Origin: an uncultured Lachnospiraceae bacterium
GTDB lineage: Bacteria > Bacillota > Clostridia > Lachnospirales > Lachnospiraceae
Length of the DNA stretch: 64,000 nt
NCBI GenBank assembly: GCA_910576535.1
Contig: CAJTKK010000005.1
Location: 62,001-126,000, forward strand
Direction of reading: 5' to 3'
The translations under genes were made by a program, and so were the position numbers. Below, piece after piece: positions 27,143 to 35,816 of this stretch (position 1 is its first letter; every line of letters begins with the position of its first letter). The notes under the pieces were generated by a model. It was given only the letters and a program-made list of their open reading frames with translations, searched no databases and was not told where the DNA came from.

Positions 27143-29191
27143 TTACTGGACGATAATGGCTTCCCCTTCATATTCATAATCTTTTTCCGGTTCTTCCCCT
27201 TCTCCTTTTTCTTGCCCGCTTTCATCCAATACAGCCGGCCCAGGCGTCCCGCTGTCTGACATGGCAGGTTCCACCACCACCGCCTCTTCCGCTGCTTTGC
27301 GTCCATTTTCTTCCGCTTCCTGCGCTTCCCGCATCCTTTCCTCCCCGGATATCACGTCTTCTTCTAACCATTTGCCGTCTTCCATATGCGAAATCATTTC
27401 CATGTCCGTGGAATTACCGCTGACGCTTTCTTCCTCTTCTTTTATCTGGTTACCGCTTATGCTTTCTTCCATCCCGTTGCCGCTGACGCTCTCCATTGCC
27501 CAGCTTACTGCTGTTCCTATGCGGTTACCGCTGACCGTAGCATCAGAAACCGCGTCTTTTTCCATAATTTGAATCACCTGGCTTGCCATATGTTCTGCCA
27601 GCACCCGGTATCCAGCCGGGTTGCCATGCACCCCGTCCGGCATATAACGGGAAATAATCCGGGCATCATGGGTATCCAGCAAATTAGAATTATATAAATC
27701 AATAACCTCTATGCCATACTGTGCCGCCAATTCTTTTACCGCCTTGGCAAATATCCCCTGCGGCAGGAGATAATCCCTCTGGTTCCTCAAATAATCATGC
27801 AATACGTTAGGCAGCGGAGTCGCAAAAATAATTTTTGCCTCAGGATATTTCTCCCTCAAGCCTCTCATTAATTCGTCCACATCTCCATAGAATGTCTTAG
27901 GCTTTTTCTCTTCCAGATTGCCAAGTTCCTTTTCAGAAGCGGCGAACCCGTCATTTGTCCCTCCCATTACAAGAATAATATCCGTATCTTGCGGTATTTC
28001 CCCATATCTGTCCACAAAAGCCTTATCCCAATACCTTCCATAAGAAGAACCGCCGATTCCCAGGTTATAAACCTCTTTTGCATTTAGAATATTTTTGAGG
28101 ACCGAAGGGTAGGAATATTGCGTATAATTTTCCATCTGATCCAAATTGCTTCCCGATGTAATGCTGTCGCCAAGACAGGCAATTGTCATACCGGAAAAAT
28201 CATAAGCGCTATTATCTATGATCCATTTATCCCGTCCGTTGACCTGTTCTGTTTCTTCATAAGAAGAACGGATATTGCGTCTTGCCTCCAGAGTCAGCGA
28301 TGCTTCCTCGTAGCGGAAAGGGATTACTTTCCCATCCACCACCGCATTTCCCGATATAGATCCATATGGGCCTTCTTCCCCACCGGTGTCCGGCGCCGGC
28401 ATATCCTCGTTGCCTGACACTGTTTCTTCTCCGGAGGCCGGTGCATCCCCGTTTCCTGACACCGTTTCTTCCCCGGAAACCGGGACATCCCCGTTTCCTG
28501 ACACCGTTTCTTCCCCGGAAACCGGGGCATCCCCATTGCCTGACACCGTTTCTTCCCCGGAAACCGGGGCATCCCCGTTTCCTGACACCGTTTCTTCCCC
28601 GGAAACCGGAATATCCCCGTTTCCTGACACCGTTTCTTCCTCCACGGGCATTTGACCGGAAGAAGCCGTATCTGCCGGCTGTACAGGATTTGCGCTGTTA
28701 TCGGATATGCTGTTATCCTGCCCTGTCTGCGGCATATCCTGTCCAGGAATGTCAATAACAATCGCATCTTCCTCTGGTATCACAAGATCCCATCCTCCGT
28801 CCGATGAGGCTGCTTCTCCGATCATACCCGCTTCCTCTGCGGCTCCTTCCGTTTCCTGCCGGTCTTGTGTTTCCTCTATTTTCCCTTCTGCATGCCCCGG
28901 TTCTTCCCCGGACTCTTTTTCCAAGAATACGTCCTCAGCCCTTGCATTTAGGCTTTCATCCAGAAATGCCTGCAAAGCCTCGCCGTCTTCCGACAGTTCC
29001 TGTATTTTCATACGGACATCATCCACCTCGGCCTGCACTTCCACGTGTCTTGCTTCCCATGTTTCCATTTGAACCTTGTCCTGATGAAATTCATATGCCT
29101 TTACTATCAACGCTGCCGTCAGCACAACAGATAACACCCCGATAATAAAAAGCAATATTTTATGTATCAAATGATCCTCTTTTTTCATCAT
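27143..29191 (-). CDS. Membrane-anchored SGNH/GDSL hydrolase with SGN repeats
   Basis: A 682-residue surface protein. Residues 8-30 form an uncleaved membrane anchor, followed by a short coiled coil and a long acidic disordered region. From about residue 190 come six 14-residue units of the form ETVSGNGDxPVSGE. The catalytic domain (about 335-550) has all SGNH blocks: nucleophile Ser in CLGDSITSG, Gly in GIGGSSYG, Asn in GGTNDGF, and the Asp/His pair in DGVHGNPAG. After it (S/T/I)(V/I)SGN motifs recur at least four more times in an acidic tail. SGNH enzymes are esterases or lipases; the fold class can deacetylate cell-wall or glycan polymers. The substrate here is unknown. It lies where yacP occurs in Bacillus. 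Confidence 0.85.
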   Translation of the reverse strand: MMKKEDHLIHKILLFIIGVLSVVLTAALIVKAYEFHQDKVQMETWEARHVEVQAEVDDVRMKIQELSEDGEALQAFLDESLNARAEDVFLEKESGEEPGHAEGKIEETQDRQETEGAAEEAGMIGEAASSDGGWDLVIPEEDAIVIDIPGQDMPQTGQDNSISDNSANPVQPADTASSGQMPVEEETVSGNGDIPVSGEETVSGNGDAPVSGEETVSGNGDAPVSGEETVSGNGDVPVSGEETVSGNGDAPASGEETVSGNEDMPAPDTGGEEGPYGSISGNAVVDGKVIPFRYEEASLTLEARRNIRSSYEETEQVNGRDKWIIDNSAYDFSGMTIACLGDSITSGSNLDQMENYTQYSYPSVLKNILNAKEVYNLGIGGSSYGRYWDKAFVDRYGEIPQDTDIILVMGGTNDGFAASEKELGNLEEKKPKTFYGDVDELMRGLREKYPEAKIIFATPLPNVLHDYLRNQRDYLLPQGIFAKAVKELAAQYGIEVIDLYNSNLLDTHDARIISRYMPDGVHGNPAGYRVLAEHMASQVIQIMEKDAVSDATVSGNRIGTAVSWAMESVSGNGMEESISGNQIKEEEESVSGNSTDMEMISHMEDGKWLEEDVISGEERMREAQEAEENGRKAAEEAVVVEPAMSDSGTPGPAVLDESGQEKGEGEEPEKDYEYEGEAIIVQ
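28413..28640 (-). repeat. 42-bp tandem repeats inside the SGNH hydrolase gene
   Basis: Units beginning cctgacac recur at 28413, 28455, 28497, 28539, 28581 and 28623, exactly 42 bases apart. They are nearly identical and encode 14 residues each (ETVSGNGD then a variable residue, then PVSGE). The near identity at DNA level suggests recent expansion by slippage or recombination; copy number may vary between strains. Confidence 0.9.
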
Positions 29192-29256
29192 ATACTCCCG
29201 TCTGCCTTAGCCCCGGCATAAGCAATTTATCCTGCTTATTGTAAGCTATCCTTCTT

Positions 29257-29997
29257 CTAGAGCATCCGTTGTCTCACAATCTCATAAGCCAGTACGCCGG
29301 CTGCTACCGATGCATTCAGGGAATCAATATTCCCCTTCATAGGAATGGAAGCTACAAAATCGCAGGATTTCTTCACCATCCGCCCTACTCCTTCCCCTTC
29401 GCTCCCTATCACAAGCCCAATCGGCCCCTTCAAATCCAATTGATACATTGGCGTGCCGTCCATATCCGCACAAATGAACCATAACCCCCGTTTCTTTAAT
29501 TCTTCCATTGTTTTTGTCAGATTGGTCACTTTCGCTACCGGCGTATAGTTTAACGCCCCTGCAGATGCCCTGGCCACTGCGCCCGTCAGCCCGGCAGCCC
29601 TGTTTTTCGGGATAATGACCCCGTGCGCCCCCGCCAGGTTTGCTGTCCGGATAATCGCCCCAAGGTTATGGGGATCTTCAATACTATCCAACAGAATTAC
29701 AAAAGGCGGTTCCCCTTTTTCCTCCGCTATCTTAAGGATATCCTCTACCTGCGCATACTCATAAGCTGCCGCATAGGCAATGACCCCCTGATGTTTCCCG
29801 GTTCCTGACATCTGGTTCAAACGCTCCTTGGTCACAAAACGGATAATACAGTCACGTTTTTTCGCTTCTCTCTTAATCGTCTCCATCGGCCCGTCTTTGC
29901 ATCCGTCCTGAATAAAAATCTTGTCTATCGTTTTTCCTGAACGGAAAGCTTCGATGACTGCATGTTTTCCTTCAATCGTAAATTCTTCGTATCTCAT
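29257..29997 (-). CDS. rlmB: 23S rRNA (guanosine-2'-O-)-methyltransferase RlmB (TrmH/SpoU family)
   Basis: A 246-residue SPOUT methyltransferase, expected to methylate the P-loop guanosine of 23S rRNA (Gm2251 in E. coli). The N-terminal substrate-binding domain is followed by the knotted domain with motif 1 LDSIEDPHNLGAIIRTANLAG, motif 2 IGLVIGSEGEGVGRMV and motif 3 SLNASVAAGVLAYE. GGAGAGAGG precedes the start. It lies between mrnC and the SGNH hydrolase gene; mrnC-rlmB next to cysS is a conserved Firmicute arrangement. Confidence 0.93.
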   Translation of the reverse strand: MRYEEFTIEGKHAVIEAFRSGKTIDKIFIQDGCKDGPMETIKREAKKRDCIIRFVTKERLNQMSGTGKHQGVIAYAAAYEYAQVEDILKIAEEKGEPPFVILLDSIEDPHNLGAIIRTANLAGAHGVIIPKNRAAGLTGAVARASAGALNYTPVAKVTNLTKTMEELKKRGLWFICADMDGTPMYQLDLKGPIGLVIGSEGEGVGRMVKKSCDFVASIPMKGNIDSLNASVAAGVLAYEIVRQRML

Positions 29998-30031
29998 TTC
30001 TTATCCTCTCTCCTTCTTATGATACATTCAC

Positions 30032-30061
30032 ATCATGAAAAAATTTTTCTTTTTTCATGAT
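30032..30061. repeat. Perfect 12-bp hairpin between mrnC and rlmB
   Basis: ATCATGAAAAAA (30032-30043) and TTTTTTCATGAT (30050-30061) with a 6-base loop. It has no external U-run, so it is not a typical terminator; it may be an RNA processing or stability element in the operon mRNA. Confidence 0.4.
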
Positions 30062-30114
30062 TTCTAAAACAGTTGCCGGCTCTTCCTCCAAGGTCTATCC
30101 GGCGGTATTCCCGA

Positions 30115-30555
30115 TTATATTTCCAGCCCCAGGCGTTCCACACCCAGCTTTACCAGTTCAATGGCCCGGTCCGGCTTGTCCATCAGATACAAATACCCCA
30201 GCAATGCTTCAAACCCTGTCGCTTTCCGGTAATCAGCCACTGAAGCGTTTTTTGCCGTAGAATATGCTTTCGCATTCCTCCCCCTCCGGTAAATGTCCGC
30301 CTCCTCCTCTGTGAAAGTTTCCTGCAAAGCCTCAGCCATCCTCGCCTGGGTTCCCGCATTTACAAAATGAACCGCTGTCTTATGCAGCCGGTTTGCGCTC
30401 TGGTTGCCCCGCCCTACAATAACCGTGCGGACCATCACATCATAGACGCTGTCGCCGATATAGGCTAACGTAAGAGGCGAATAACTGCGTATATCCACCT
30501 CTTTACAGCCAAATTCCTTTTTCAGCCTCCCTAACAGGCTTATGCTCTCTTCCAT
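30115..30555 (-). CDS. mrnC: Mini-ribonuclease III (MrnC)
   Basis: A 146-residue enzyme consisting of the RNase III catalytic domain without the double-stranded-RNA-binding domain; it matures 23S rRNA ends. The signature is LAYIGDSVYDVMVR near residues 30-43, and the second acidic site lies in ATGFEALLGYLYL. The start overlaps the end of cysS by 16 bases, giving translational coupling as in other Firmicutes. Confidence 0.93.
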   Translation of the reverse strand: MEESISLLGRLKKEFGCKEVDIRSYSPLTLAYIGDSVYDVMVRTVIVGRGNQSANRLHKTAVHFVNAGTQARMAEALQETFTEEEADIYRRGRNAKAYSTAKNASVADYRKATGFEALLGYLYLMDKPDRAIELVKLGVERLGLEI

Positions 30556-31949
30556 TTCACGCCCTCACGGGTATCCTCCAGGAGAATTCCCTTATCTGAC
30601 AATTCCTTACGGATTTCATCTGCCCTTGCAAAGTTTTTCGCTTTTCTTGCCTCCTGACGTTCTGCAATCAGCGCCTCCACATCAGCATCCAGAAGGCCGG
30701 TCTCTTTTTCTACGATCAACCCGCAGATATCCGATAACGTTACTATTTTATCTTTCAGTTTCTTTAAGAATCCCACACTGCGCCCTTCCCCGGCATGGGT
30801 ATTGGTAAACTTAACCAATTCAAAGATAGCTGCCAGCGCGTCCGCCGTGTTAAAATCATCCTCCATGGCCTCGTCGAACTTAGTCTCAAAGATCCCCGCT
30901 TCCGCTAAAAGCTTCTCTTCTTCTGCGTCCGGCCCGCCGTCTGCAGCATTCTCAATCAAATAATTCAGATTATTTACACTGGTAACAATTCTTTCATACC
31001 CGTTTTTTGCCGCCTCCATCAGTTCCCCGCTGAAATTCAGCGGGCTTCTGTAATGGGCGGAAAGCATAAAGAACCGCAATGCCTGCAGATCATATTTCCC
31101 GCTGATATCCCGCACCGTAAAGAAGTTCCCCGCCGATTTGGACATCTTCCTATTGTCAATATTCAAAAAAGCATTGTGCATCCAATATTTCGCAAATGTT
31201 TTCCCGTTGGCAGCCTCTGACTGGGCTATTTCATTCTCATGGTGAGGGAACACCAGATCTTCCCCTCCTGCATGAATATCAATTTCATCCCCCAGATACT
31301 TTTTGCTCATAACCGAACATTCTATATGCCATCCCGGGCGTCCGCAGCACCAAGGCGACTCCCAATAAGGCTCCCCTTCTTTCTTCGGCTTCCAAAGCAC
31401 AAAATCCAGCCCGTCTTCCTTTTGTTCCGCCCCGGACACCAGAAGCGTCCGGTTCCCGCCCTGCAGATCGTCCAAGTTCTTATGGGAAAGTTTCCCGTAT
31501 TCTTTGAAATTACGCGTCCTGAAATAAACGGTCCCGTCCTCCGCCTGATAAGCAAATCCCTTTTCTATTAAAGTTTCAATCATATCCAGCATTCCGTCTA
31601 TTTCATTGGTAGCTAACGGGTGGGCGGTGGCCGGCTTTACATTCATTGCCGCCATATCCTTTTTGCATTCTTCAATATACCGCTTTGATATTACGGCCGC
31701 ATCCACCCCTTCTTCTTCCGCTTTTTTGATAATCTTATCATCCACATCCGTAAAATTTGATACATAGTTCACTTCATATCCTTTATGCTCCATATATCTT
31801 CTTACTGTGTCAAACACAATCATCGGCCTTGCATTCCCGATATGGATCAGATTATAGACGGTAGGCCCGCAAACATACATCCTCACCTTCCCTTCTTCTA
31901 TCGGCACAAACTCTTCTTTCCGCTTTGATAACGTATTATAAATTTTCAT
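30540..31949 (-). CDS. cysS: Cysteinyl-tRNA synthetase
   Basis: A class I synthetase of 469 residues. The HIGH-type motif is HIGNARP within CGPTVYNLIHIGNARP (the Cys at the start is a zinc ligand). Another zinc ligand lies in GWHIECSVMS and the HxxE site in FPHHENEIAQSEA. The KMSKS loop is NRKMSKSAGNFF. It is preceded by cysE and a cysteine-specific T-box leader, so expression should rise when tRNA-Cys is uncharged. GGAAGGAG lies upstream of the start at 31949. Confidence 0.95.
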   Translation of the reverse strand: MKIYNTLSKRKEEFVPIEEGKVRMYVCGPTVYNLIHIGNARPMIVFDTVRRYMEHKGYEVNYVSNFTDVDDKIIKKAEEEGVDAAVISKRYIEECKKDMAAMNVKPATAHPLATNEIDGMLDMIETLIEKGFAYQAEDGTVYFRTRNFKEYGKLSHKNLDDLQGGNRTLLVSGAEQKEDGLDFVLWKPKKEGEPYWESPWCCGRPGWHIECSVMSKKYLGDEIDIHAGGEDLVFPHHENEIAQSEAANGKTFAKYWMHNAFLNIDNRKMSKSAGNFFTVRDISGKYDLQALRFFMLSAHYRSPLNFSGELMEAAKNGYERIVTSVNNLNYLIENAADGGPDAEEEKLLAEAGIFETKFDEAMEDDFNTADALAAIFELVKFTNTHAGEGRSVGFLKKLKDKIVTLSDICGLIVEKETGLLDADVEALIAERQEARKAKNFARADEIRKELSDKGILLEDTREGVKWKRA

Positions 31950-32024
31950 CCTAAAATAGCCGCTCCTTCCTTTTCTCTTTTTGCTGATCTGCCATCTTAA
32001 GCCGCATCCTTCACTGCCCTGCTG

Positions 32025-32696
32025 TCATTTCGTCTCTTTTCCCAGCCTCTTTACAGTCCGCTCCAGTTCCAGCAGCCGGTTTGTCAGCTCGCTGTTTGCT
32101 TTCTGGAGATTCGCTATATCTTCTTTCACCGGATCCGGCAAATTCGTATGATCCATCTCTTCCTGCGGCAGACATTGCTTCTTTCTTTTTACAACCCTTC
32201 CAGGCACCCCTACTACCGTAGAGCCGGGCGGCACTTCATTCAGCACAACGCTCCCCGCCCCTATCTTGGAATTGTCCCCTATCTTAAAAGAACCCAGCAC
32301 CTTTGCGCCTGCGCTGATCATGACATTATTCCCTACTGTCGGATGGCGCTTCCCATGTTCCTTTCCGGTGCCTCCTAATGTCACCCCCTGATATAACGTC
32401 ACATTATCCCCAATTACCGCTGTTTCACCGATAATCACACCGTTCCCATGGTCAATAAAAAAGCCTTTCCCGATTACCGCCCCCGGGTGGATCTCTATCC
32501 CCGTCTTACGCACCCCCCGCTGGGATATCCACCTTGCAAGGAAATAATGCTTCTTCGAGTAGAGTTTATGCGCCAGACGGTAATGCAGCATAACCTTAAA
32601 ACTAGGATATAGAAAAACTTCCATTGCCGTATGGATCGCGGGGTCTCTTTGCCTGATCACGGCAACTTCCTCCCTCAATCTTTTTATGATCCCCAT
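32025..32696 (-). CDS. cysE: Serine O-acetyltransferase
   Basis: Makes O-acetylserine, the carbon skeleton for cysteine. The 223-residue protein has the N-terminal helical domain followed by the left-handed beta-helix of hexapeptide repeats (IGKGFFIDHGNGVIIGETAVIG, then NVTLYQGVTLGGTGKEHGKRHP). The catalytic His/Asp region is IDHGNG. The start at 32696 follows GGGAGG by 5 bases; the frame extends 30 codons upstream without family-like sequence. The C-terminal 40 residues form a coiled coil. It is the first gene after the Cys T-box, so cysteine synthesis and tRNA charging are coregulated. Confidence 0.93.
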   Translation of the reverse strand: MGIIKRLREEVAVIRQRDPAIHTAMEVFLYPSFKVMLHYRLAHKLYSKKHYFLARWISQRGVRKTGIEIHPGAVIGKGFFIDHGNGVIIGETAVIGDNVTLYQGVTLGGTGKEHGKRHPTVGNNVMISAGAKVLGSFKIGDNSKIGAGSVVLNEVPPGSTVVGVPGRVVKRKKQCLPQEEMDHTNLPDPVKEDIANLQKANSELTNRLLELERTVKRLGKETK

Positions 32697-32852
32697 ACTT
32701 GCCTCCCTGTTTATCTTTTTTAATAATTCCTGCCAAAAACCCCCTGCCAGGCATGAAACGGCAAGATGCCCCAAATATCCCGGCAATCCTCTTTTGTGCT
32801 GTCTTTCATGCCCCGTCCATAAGCAGGGCTTTTGCCGCCTGAAACTTCATAG

Positions 32853-33140
32853 AAAAAACCCCGTCCCAATCTTAACTTCCGTTAAAATTAAGAGACGGAG
32901 TGATTCCGCGGTTCCACTCTTATTAAAGACGGTACATTTACTGCTTCTCTCCCATCTTTCCCTTATCGGCGTAACGTGCCTTTCCCGTATACGGATACTG
33001 TGGCCATACCCGGCCCTTCCCCATATCAGCTCACAAACGCACTTCGGTTATCTTCCCATTAGAGCCGCTTTCAGCCTCCGGCAGCCCCTCTCTGTCATCT
33101 TCCGATAACTTACTCTTTCTGGTCAACGCTTTTTTCTTCC
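32853..33140 (-). ncRNA. T-box leader, cysteine-specific, with terminator
   Basis: A tRNA-sensing leader upstream of cysE-cysS. The T-box core AAGAGTGGAACCGCGG lies at 32906-32921. It is followed by a stem with ACGG...GTTAAG arms and a TTTTTTC run (about 32853-32901), the terminator that competes with the antiterminator. In Stem I the specifier reads TGC at 33039-33041 in the context GAAGTGCGTTT, a cysteine codon. The TGGA of the T-box bulge is complementary to UCCA, the end of a tRNA with discriminator U, as expected for tRNA-Cys. Specifier, bulge and downstream genes all agree. Confidence 0.93.
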
Positions 33141-33146
33141 TATCTC

Positions 33147-33175
33147 AGGATATGCAATATATTATATTTTGTCAA
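33147..33175 (-). promoter_or_regulatory. Promoter of the T-box/cysE operon
   Basis: TTGACA (33170-33175) and TATCCT (33147-33152) on the minus strand, spacer 17 bases, directly upstream of the T-box leader and just downstream of the hflX stop. Confidence 0.7.
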
Positions 33176-33189
33176 CAATATTTTATATT

Positions 33190-34467
33190 TTATCCTACTT
33201 TAAATTCTGCGTACTTCCCTGCATCTGCCCTATGACAGTTCACCTTAAGCCGGATTCCCCCTTCCGCATACTCCTGTTCCAGGACCTGGGCATTTTCCAT
33301 AAAATAAGAAGCATCCTTCCCCTGGCTGTACGGAAAAAGAAATTCCGCCTGCACATATTGGGCATACACTTTATCCAAAATCATCTGTGAAAGCTCTTCC
33401 AGCCCCTGCCCGGTTTTCGCGGACATATAAATCCTATTATCCCCTGTTACTTTCGGGAGCTGCCCGGGTTCACACAGATCCGCTTTATTGTAAACAAAAA
33501 CAGCAGGAATATTTGCCGCCCCGATTTCCAAAAGGGTTTCCTCCGTTACTTTAATCTGCTGCCTGTATTCTTCATCGGAATAATCCACAACGTAAAGCAG
33601 AAGATCCGCATTTTTTACCTCTTCTAACGTGGAACGGAATGCTTTTACCAGGCCATGGGGCAGTTTATGGATAAATCCAACCGTATCGGATAAAAGAATT
33701 TCCCGGTTTTCCCCCATGTCAATACTCCTTACTGTAGTATCCAACGTGGCGAACAGCATGTCCTTTTCCAGTACCTTCTTTTCTTCGTCCTGAAGGTATT
33801 TATCTATCATCGCATTCATTAATGTGGATTTGCCGGCATTCGTATATCCTACCAAAGCTACTTTAGGTGTTCTCGCGTTCATCCGACGCTTGCTTTGGTT
33901 CTTTCTCTCCTTGGATACCTCTTCCAGTTCCCGCCGCAATTCCGACAGCCTTTTCTCTATCTTTCTTCTGTCCAGTTCCAGTTTCTTTTCACCGGCCCCC
34001 TTGCTGCTCATGCTCCCGCTGGCGCCTCCCTGCCTGGTCAATGCATCATGCATCCCTACCAGCCGCGACATCAGATACTGCAGCCTTGCCGTCTCCACCT
34101 GGAGTTTTGCCTCCCTGGTTTTTGCCCTTGTGGAAAAAATATCCAGTATCAAAGCGGTACGGTCCATGACCGGTTTTTCCACTTCCTTTTGCAAATTGCG
34201 CAACTGGGAAGGCGTTAAGGAATTGTCAAATATGACCATATCCGCTTCCAGGTTCTTTGCATATTCCTTCACCTCCTGCACTTTCCCCCGCCCAATATAA
34301 AATGCTTTGCTGACGCTGCCCATTTTCTGTGTAACAACACCCTCTACTGTCATATTGCATGCCTTTGCCAATTCCTCCAGCTCTTTTACGGAACGTTCAA
34401 AATTCTCATCTTCCCCCGTATCGGCACACACTAAAATTACTCTTTCTTTTTTTTCCATTTCCGCCAT
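33190..34467 (-). CDS. hflX: Ribosome-associated GTPase HflX
   Basis: A 425-residue GTPase that binds the 50S subunit and can split stalled ribosomes. The N-terminal domain (GRGKVQEVKEYAKNLEADMV, then FDNSLTPSQLRNLQ) and the glycine-rich GGASGSMSSKGAGEKKLELD linker are typical. The G domain has GYTNAGKSTLMNAM, then DTVGFIHKLPHGL and NKADL. The start at 34467 is set by AAAGG 8 bases upstream; the frame is open 53 codons further, but that part overlaps the end of the upstream gene and is not conserved. Confidence 0.93.
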   Translation of the reverse strand: MAEMEKKERVILVCADTGEDENFERSVKELEELAKACNMTVEGVVTQKMGSVSKAFYIGRGKVQEVKEYAKNLEADMVIFDNSLTPSQLRNLQKEVEKPVMDRTALILDIFSTRAKTREAKLQVETARLQYLMSRLVGMHDALTRQGGASGSMSSKGAGEKKLELDRRKIEKRLSELRRELEEVSKERKNQSKRRMNARTPKVALVGYTNAGKSTLMNAMIDKYLQDEEKKVLEKDMLFATLDTTVRSIDMGENREILLSDTVGFIHKLPHGLVKAFRSTLEEVKNADLLLYVVDYSDEEYRQQIKVTEETLLEIGAANIPAVFVYNKADLCEPGQLPKVTGDNRIYMSAKTGQGLEELSQMILDKVYAQYVQAEFLFPYSQGKDASYFMENAQVLEQEYAEGGIRLKVNCHRADAGKYAEFKVG

Positions 34468-34489
34468 TGATAAACCTTTCCTCTTTCTG

Positions 34490-35563
34490 TTAAACGATTT
34501 CATTAATAAAAACAGCCGGATATTTAATGATTTCTTCCAATTTGCACAATACATCCGTTTTCTTTCTTTCATCCGGGAAGCGGAAACATTCTTTTGTCTT
34601 TTGATATCCAAAAATCCATGAAGCAAGCTGTTCTATCTGGATTGTGCATTCAAAAGCGCCACTTTCTTTCTTGCAGGCCGTAGACGCCCCAGGAGTTATC
34701 CTGCACTCCCAGATACCGCCGTTTTCCGTCAATACCGGATCCTCTATTTTCATTACGCAGAAAATATCCCCGGATCTGCTGCGAAGCATGGAAATCATTG
34801 ACTTTACATCCACAATCCGTGCCATAATGGCCGGCTGCTTTTTTCCTGAAGCATAGACCGGGCAATCCATAACGCCCTCTTCTATAACCGCTTCCTGGAT
34901 ATCCCCTTTCCCTTCTTCTTCCGTATAAGCCAGATATCCTTTTATTTCCGCATTTTTTCCATAAAGCAGATAGAACCCGCCATTTTGTGCCTGCAATTCC
35001 TTTTCCATTTTTTTATAATAGGCAATATCCCTTTTTATAAACACATGATATGTTTTTTCCAGCCGGGACGATGCATATTCCGCCAGTTTTGCAAACTCTT
35101 TCTCTTCCAGCGGACGTACCTTTACCGCTTTCTTTAAAAAATAGATTTCTTTATCATAAATATAGGAAAATTGATAAGGCCGGTAAATCTCCGCATTGGC
35201 GGGCATCAAAAAGGTAAACGGCTGCCCCTTTTTCCTCAAATACATAAGGGACTCCCGCAGGATCCTGTCCATATAACCTCTATGGCGGTATTTTTCCTTT
35301 GTCGCTACCCCTACGATATAATTGATTTCCCGCCCGGTAAACAGATCCCCTTCCCGCAGCATCATCGTGTATGGGGATAAATACAGCATGGACACATCCT
35401 CTTCCCCTATTCTTAAAACAAACCCATGATTTCCCTCCGCTTTTTCTTCAAAATAATAATCCGTAAATTCCCTGGAATCTTCCCAGAACACTTCTTCCCA
35501 AAGCAAACGCAGGCTTAAGCATTCTTTCCCTTCCAATTCCTGTATCCGTATCCTTTCCGGCAT
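34490..35563 (-). CDS. GNAT-family N-acetyltransferase (Eis-like)
   Basis: A 357-residue protein. The N-terminal GNAT domain has the acetyl-CoA loop VATKEKYRHRGYMDRIL (about residues 87-103), followed by FLMPANAEIYRPYQF, as in the two-GNAT Eis/enhanced-intracellular-survival group. The C-terminal ~100 residues resemble the sterol-carrier-like domain of that group. The substrate cannot be read from sequence; Eis relatives acetylate amines, including aminoglycosides. GGGGAG lies before the start. It is followed 22 bases later by hflX. Confidence 0.8.
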   Translation of the reverse strand: MPERIRIQELEGKECLSLRLLWEEVFWEDSREFTDYYFEEKAEGNHGFVLRIGEEDVSMLYLSPYTMMLREGDLFTGREINYIVGVATKEKYRHRGYMDRILRESLMYLRKKGQPFTFLMPANAEIYRPYQFSYIYDKEIYFLKKAVKVRPLEEKEFAKLAEYASSRLEKTYHVFIKRDIAYYKKMEKELQAQNGGFYLLYGKNAEIKGYLAYTEEEGKGDIQEAVIEEGVMDCPVYASGKKQPAIMARIVDVKSMISMLRSRSGDIFCVMKIEDPVLTENGGIWECRITPGASTACKKESGAFECTIQIEQLASWIFGYQKTKECFRFPDERKKTDVLCKLEEIIKYPAVFINEIV

Positions 35564-35816
35564 TTCCGTATTCTCCCCATCCCTTTCCGCATATCATAAA
35601 CCAGGCGCATCCGCCAGAACGCCGGCCAATGCCCGCGCCTCCTGATTTTGTCCGCCCTCCGCAGCAGGATTCTGCCAGTAAAATCCTTCCGGCAAAATCC
35701 TGCTGAAACAAAGAACCGTCCTTCCATGCCCGCCAGTTACCGTATCCATGCGCTCCGCCCTTTGCATGGCAAAACACATGGCAGGACAGATATTGCGTTG
35801 CCCGCAACACTGTCTA

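Noticed and set aside
28366..28758. Long overlapping open frames on both strands across the 42-bp repeats, and the CRISPR-like look of the repeat array
   Set aside because: The repeats are contiguous with no unique spacers and keep the SGNH hydrolase frame; the antisense frames exist only because 42 is a multiple of three.
34468..34626. N-terminal extension of HflX by 53 codons
   Set aside because: It overlaps the end of the upstream acetyltransferase gene and is unlike HflX; AAGG lies before 34467.
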